From positions 153,076 to 189,465 of the forward strand of contig NZ_JAFFQR010000095.1 in assembly GCF_020736845.1 (NCBI RefSeq): a stretch of DNA of 36,390 bases, given 5' to 3'. Source of the stretch: Paenibacillus farraposensis (GTDB lineage: Bacteria; Bacillota; Bacilli; Paenibacillales; Paenibacillaceae). Below are positions 33,748 to 36,390 of this stretch, piece after piece (position 1 is the stretch's first letter; each line of letters starts with the position of its first letter). A program made the position numbers and the translations under genes. A model generated the notes under the pieces. It had not been told where the DNA came from and searched no databases. It was given only the letters and a program-made list of their open reading frames with translations.

Positions 33748-33845
33748 AGATTATATCGCAGTTGATGAGCACGTGCAGTGCCACTGTCCTTGTCCCAAAC
33801 TTTCTTCATGCCAGGCAAGAACAGTTTAGGTGGGAGGAAGATTCA

Positions 33846-34193
33846 ATGGCTTCCTTAGGAAAGAATGGAAATGGAAATCGCAGGTCCAAATCATCCCCTA
33901 ACTCTAACGGACAAAAAAAAAGCGGGTTAAACACCAACTCGGCTATCTTCTCTGCTCTGCATGGAAAAAATGTGGAGGTCGTGGTAGCGGCCCTGTTGTT
34001 AACAGGAAAGCTGCACGTCGATTCCGTTACTCTATACAGACAAGCAACTCTGCTTGTAGGATTAACGGGAAAATTCAAAACATTAGCATCGAACTCTACC
34101 AGTGTCGACAACATGGTGAAATTTTTAAATGACAACGGAAATATGACGCTGGATCAAGTCATACAAGCCTTTCAAAAGAAAATGAATAAGTAA
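33846..34193 (+). CDS. Hypothetical protein, 115 aa, possibly sporulation-linked
   Basis: The first 30 residues are rich in Asn, Gly, Ser and Lys (MASLGKNGNGNRRSKSS...NSNGQKKSG) and probably unstructured. They are followed by a compact domain of about 80 residues: IFSALHGKNVEVVVAALLLT, LHVDSVTLYRQATLLVGL and NMTLDQVIQAFQKKMNK. There is no signal peptide and no Cys. The hydrophobic part is too short and mixed to be a clear membrane segment. GGGAGGAAG precedes the ATG. I do not recognise the family. Its neighbour is another very small gene on the same strand, and a SigE/SigK-like -10 lies upstream, so a spore-coat or spore-formation role is a guess. Confidence 0.7.
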   Translation: MASLGKNGNGNRRSKSSPNSNGQKKSGLNTNSAIFSALHGKNVEVVVAALLLTGKLHVDSVTLYRQATLLVGLTGKFKTLASNSTSVDNMVKFLNDNGNMTLDQVIQAFQKKMNK

Positions 34194-34222
34194 TACACCG
34201 ATGATGAAAGGGGTTATTTGCG

Positions 34223-34375
34223 GTGAGTGAGTTTACGGCAGGCGAGTTTGACGGGGAGCATTTTGCAGAGTTTATCATTCTCACCATTCTGATTGTTTTA
34301 TTTTTCTTTGGCTCCACCGATATAGATACGCTCTCGACTCAGCCAACTTCATCTTCATCTAAATCCTCCTCCTAA
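34223..34375 (+). CDS. Small single-pass membrane protein, 50 aa
   Basis: A GTG with AAAGGGG about eight bases upstream opens a 50-codon frame ending in TAA. The product starts MSEFTAGEFDGEHFAEF, has one membrane segment FIILTILIVLFFFG (17-30) and ends in a Ser/Thr-rich tail. The size and plan recall the small YjcZ-type membrane proteins of spore formers, but the sequence is not a clear match. It lies 30 bases after the 115-aa gene, so the two probably form one operon, closed by a terminator. Confidence 0.65.
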   Translation: MSEFTAGEFDGEHFAEFIILTILIVLFFFGSTDIDTLSTQPTSSSSKSSS

Positions 34376-34384
34376 ATGGGCAGG

Positions 34385-34405
34385 TCCCCGTTCCCGGGGG
34401 CTTTT
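34385..34405 (+). terminator. Rho-independent terminator after the 50-aa gene
   Basis: CCCCG-TTCC-CGGGG followed by GCTTTT, ten bases after the stop. The stem is short but fully GC. Confidence 0.7.
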
Positions 34406-34470
34406 ATGATTACATACCGGATTCGGGATGTGAAGCGATATGTTAAACGAAAAAACAACAGCCTGAAAGT

Positions 34471-34515
34471 AAAAAAGAGCAGCTATTAGACTTCGTGAAG
34501 TCAATAGATGCTCTT
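34471..34515 (-). terminator. Rho-independent terminator of the NRPS operon
   Basis: On the minus strand AAGAGCA (34509-34515) pairs with TGCTCTT (34475-34481), extended by CTATT/AATAG and GACTTC/GAAGTC with small bulges. It is followed by TTTTTT. It lies about 265 bases after the NRPS stop. Confidence 0.85.
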
Positions 34516-34777
34516 GCTATTTAACGCTCCTTCACTTCTACAGTAATCGTTTTGCTCGAGTTCTTTTCCTGAGTTATTGACCAGTTCGGCCCAATACTCA
34601 CAGGTGCCCGGCTTTCGGTCTTGAATGTTTGCAGCTGCACTTTGAGCCTGAGTAGTTTTGACCGCCAGCTCTTGCGTGTCGATCAGCTCGCCATTTGCCA
34701 TCCCGGTTTGATTCGTACGGTCAGGTTTTTGTAGGCAAGCCCCTTGCTGTCCGATCAGGATTCTGACAGATTATAAA
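34516..34777 (-). other. 3' region between the NRPS stop and its terminator
   Basis: No convincing gene is seen. One frame from 34701 is open for 66 codons (starting MANGELIDTQELAVKTTQ), but it has no ribosome binding site, ends inside the terminator stem and resembles no family I know. It is most likely untranslated or a relic. Confidence 0.4.
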
Positions 34778-36390
34778 TTAACGAATGCCGGGCATATCAT
34801 CGACCATTAGCTTTGAAGAGCCATAGGCTATATTTTGCCCTATGTTTCGGGCTATGCTTTGTATTGCGGCACGGATACGTTTTGCATTTTCCTCAACAAA
34901 ACCAGGTTCCAGCAGTTCATAATGACTGCCGATCAAGTTATGCTCTTCATAGCTTCCTTGTGAAGCGTCTTTCCATAACAGCCGATTATCTCCGGTCCCC
35001 TTCACCGTTTCCGATCCGGCGGCAACAAAACCGTGAATATTGGCCTGAACGGTCTCTGTGTTCACAAGCTGGTTGCCATATACCGCGTAGGCAAGCATTT
35101 TACGCTGGTACGTGTCATTCAACAGCTCACGGTAGGACTCGGGAACCTGTTCCAGCATGGCATGAATTTCGTGCTCTGTTTCTTCGACTGTGAAGGGCAG
35201 AGCTTCCGTCCTTCTGACCGAATCAAGCATCAAAATGTCGGATACAGCATGGCCTTGACCTTCCAACGCAACGGCAACCTTGTGCGCCAGATTGCCACCT
35301 ATGGAATAGCCAAGCAGCACATACGAACCTTGCGCTTGCGTGCTGACGATCAAATCAACATACCGTGCCAGCATTTCCTGCTCATTCGCAGCATCATCTA
35401 CGAATTCCAATCCATACACGACTGCAACCTGATCCAATTGTTTGGCAAGTTCCGCGAACGACAGTCCATATCCAAGCATGGGCGGAAAGCAGAAGATAGA
35501 GACAGGACCATGTTCATTCAACCGAATGATGGGACTATCCGCCTTGTATTCCAGATCGGATTTCAATAAGGCGAGCGCCTGCTCTTCTATGGTCGGAAAC
35601 TCCAGCACACTACGAATGGGAAGCTCGATGTCTGTAGCAAGGTGAATTTTGCGCACCAGCTCCAGCACTTTCAAGGAATGTCCCCCCAACGTGAAAAAGT
35701 CATCGTGGATACCCACCTGCGGGATTTCAAGTACTTCCTGCCAAATGTCTGCCAGCAACTGCTCCACATCGGTTCGCGGTGCCACATATTTTGCACCCGT
35801 GTGCAACGCTTTGTCCGGTACAGGTAACGCTTTGCGGTCGACTTTGCCGTTGGTCGTCAGCGGAATATGATCCAGCTGTACAAAAGCGGATGGAATCATA
35901 TAGCCTGGCAGGGTGGACAGCAATGCACTTCGAATCTCACGGATGGTCAGCTGTTCATCGGCAGTGAAGTAAGCACATAATTGCTGCTGTCCTGCTCCAT
36001 CTTGCAAAGCGATAACAACGCTATCCCGTACGGACGGTACACTTGCCAGCCGCGCCTCCACCTCACCCAGTTCGATCCGGTAGCCCCGGATTTTCACCTG
36101 ATGATCGATCCGGCCCAGATATTCGATGTTCCCGTCCGGCATCCATCTCGCCAAATCGCCTGTACGGTACATCCGCTCATAGCCTGCTTCACCACCGGCA
36201 AACGGATCGGCGACGAATTTTTCCGCCGTCAGTTCCGGTCGGTTCAGATACCCGCGGGCTACGCCCACACCGCCGATGCACAGCTCGCCTGCAACCCCGA
36301 TCGGCTGCAACCGCTCCGTGCCTTCCTTCACGATGTACAGACGGATGTTCTGAATCGGTTTTCCGATCGGAATCACCGCATATTCCTCTC
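34778..36390 (-). CDS. Nonribosomal peptide synthetase, terminal A (partial)-PCP-TE part
   Basis: The frame is open to the window edge, so this is the C-terminal 537 residues of a larger protein. Adenylation motifs A7-A10 are present: YRTGDLARW, GRIDHQVKIRGYRIELGEVE, LPGYMIPSAF and TTNGKVDRKAL. The carrier domain follows with DDFFTLGGHSLKVLEL (phosphopantetheine Ser). Then comes a type I thioesterase with GYSIGGNLA (catalytic Ser), LMLDSVRR (Asp) and LIGSHYELLEPG (His). The TE releases the finished chain, often by macrocyclisation. The substrate-defining A3-A6 segment lies outside, so the amino acid cannot be read. In a P. polymyxa-like genome fusaricidin, polymyxin or tridecaptin synthetases are candidates; none can be chosen here. 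Confidence 0.95.
   Translation of the reverse strand, partial: EEYAVIPIGKPIQNIRLYIVKEGTERLQPIGVAGELCIGGVGVARGYLNRPELTAEKFVADPFAGGEAGYERMYRTGDLARWMPDGNIEYLGRIDHQVKIRGYRIELGEVEARLASVPSVRDSVVIALQDGAGQQQLCAYFTADEQLTIREIRSALLSTLPGYMIPSAFVQLDHIPLTTNGKVDRKALPVPDKALHTGAKYVAPRTDVEQLLADIWQEVLEIPQVGIHDDFFTLGGHSLKVLELVRKIHLATDIELPIRSVLEFPTIEEQALALLKSDLEYKADSPIIRLNEHGPVSIFCFPPMLGYGLSFAELAKQLDQVAVVYGLEFVDDAANEQEMLARYVDLIVSTQAQGSYVLLGYSIGGNLAHKVAVALEGQGHAVSDILMLDSVRRTEALPFTVEETEHEIHAMLEQVPESYRELLNDTYQRKMLAYAVYGNQLVNTETVQANIHGFVAAGSETVKGTGDNRLLWKDASQGSYEEHNLIGSHYELLEPGFVEENAKRIRAAIQSIARNIGQNIAYGSSKLMVDDMPGIR

Noticed and set aside
34501..34701. 66-codon minus-strand ORF after the NRPS
   Set aside because: It has no ribosome binding site, its stop lies inside the terminator stem, and it resembles no known family.
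1..36390. CRISPR arrays, tRNA or rRNA genes
   Set aside because: No regularly spaced repeats, cloverleaf-like CCA-ended segments or rRNA-like stretches were seen on reading both strands.

Overview
The window looks like chromosomal DNA of a Paenibacillus close to P. polymyxa. Nearly every gene has strong AGGAGG-type ribosome binding sites and TTG/GTG starts are common. It holds Firmicutes-type genes (a nifS-niaR pair divergent from nadA, a YeeI-type YebC protein, a YqjG/SpoIIIJ-type insertase, YheC/YheD-type ATP-grasp, YetF-type DUF421) and the end of a lipopeptide-type NRPS. The species call is inference.

Layout, left to right. 1-990: an IS30-family transposase cut by the window edge, then a 39-codon ORF whose ribosome binding site lies inside a long hairpin. 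990-2500: a YebC-family translation factor and a frameshifted LamG-glycosyltransferase relic. 2544-8916: a six-gene operon in which gmd, fcl and manC make GDP-L-fucose and three tandem paralogues carry fucosyltransferase-like motifs. The third paralogue is cut short by an IS5-family remnant. 9100-12640 (minus strand): a membrane-anchored FlaR-like P-loop kinase, a PfkB-type sugar/nucleoside kinase and a GH27 alpha-galactosidase. 12840-17680: tRNA hydroxylase TrhO, an MFS transporter, an AEC-family permease, the tail of an ABC ATPase and a bicupin oxalate decarboxylase. 17770-23180: a DUF421 membrane protein, a YheC/YheD-like ATP-grasp protein, a DUF6492-like glycosyltransferase, a two-domain mannose-1-phosphate guanylyltransferase and a GT4 glycosyltransferase. 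23530-27010: an exported NlpC/P60 hydrolase, a two-component system and a PAP2 phosphatase. 27270-28430: a YidC-family insertase preceded by a leader ORF and a hairpin that overlaps the yidC ribosome binding site. 28624-32990: an exported beta-propeller with a frameshifted tail, nadA, and the divergent nifS-niaR operon with a clear NiaR-type operator. 33100-34400: greA and two small, probably sporulation-linked genes. 34470-36390: the terminal A-PCP-TE part of an NRPS, ending at a strong terminator.

The most interesting item is the yidC leader (28072-28392). It has an N-terminal membrane segment, a basic stretch followed by an acidic DEDTSD cluster near the C-terminus, and a 10-bp hairpin just downstream that hides part of the yidC Shine-Dalgarno. 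This is the architecture of the B. subtilis MifM [13 protein letters not shown] sensor that controls yidC2. The sequence has diverged, so it may be an undescribed Paenibacillus counterpart. The second item is the GDP-fucose operon with three fucosyltransferase-like paralogues, only one of which keeps the full HxRxxD donor motif. There are no tRNA or rRNA genes and no CRISPR array.
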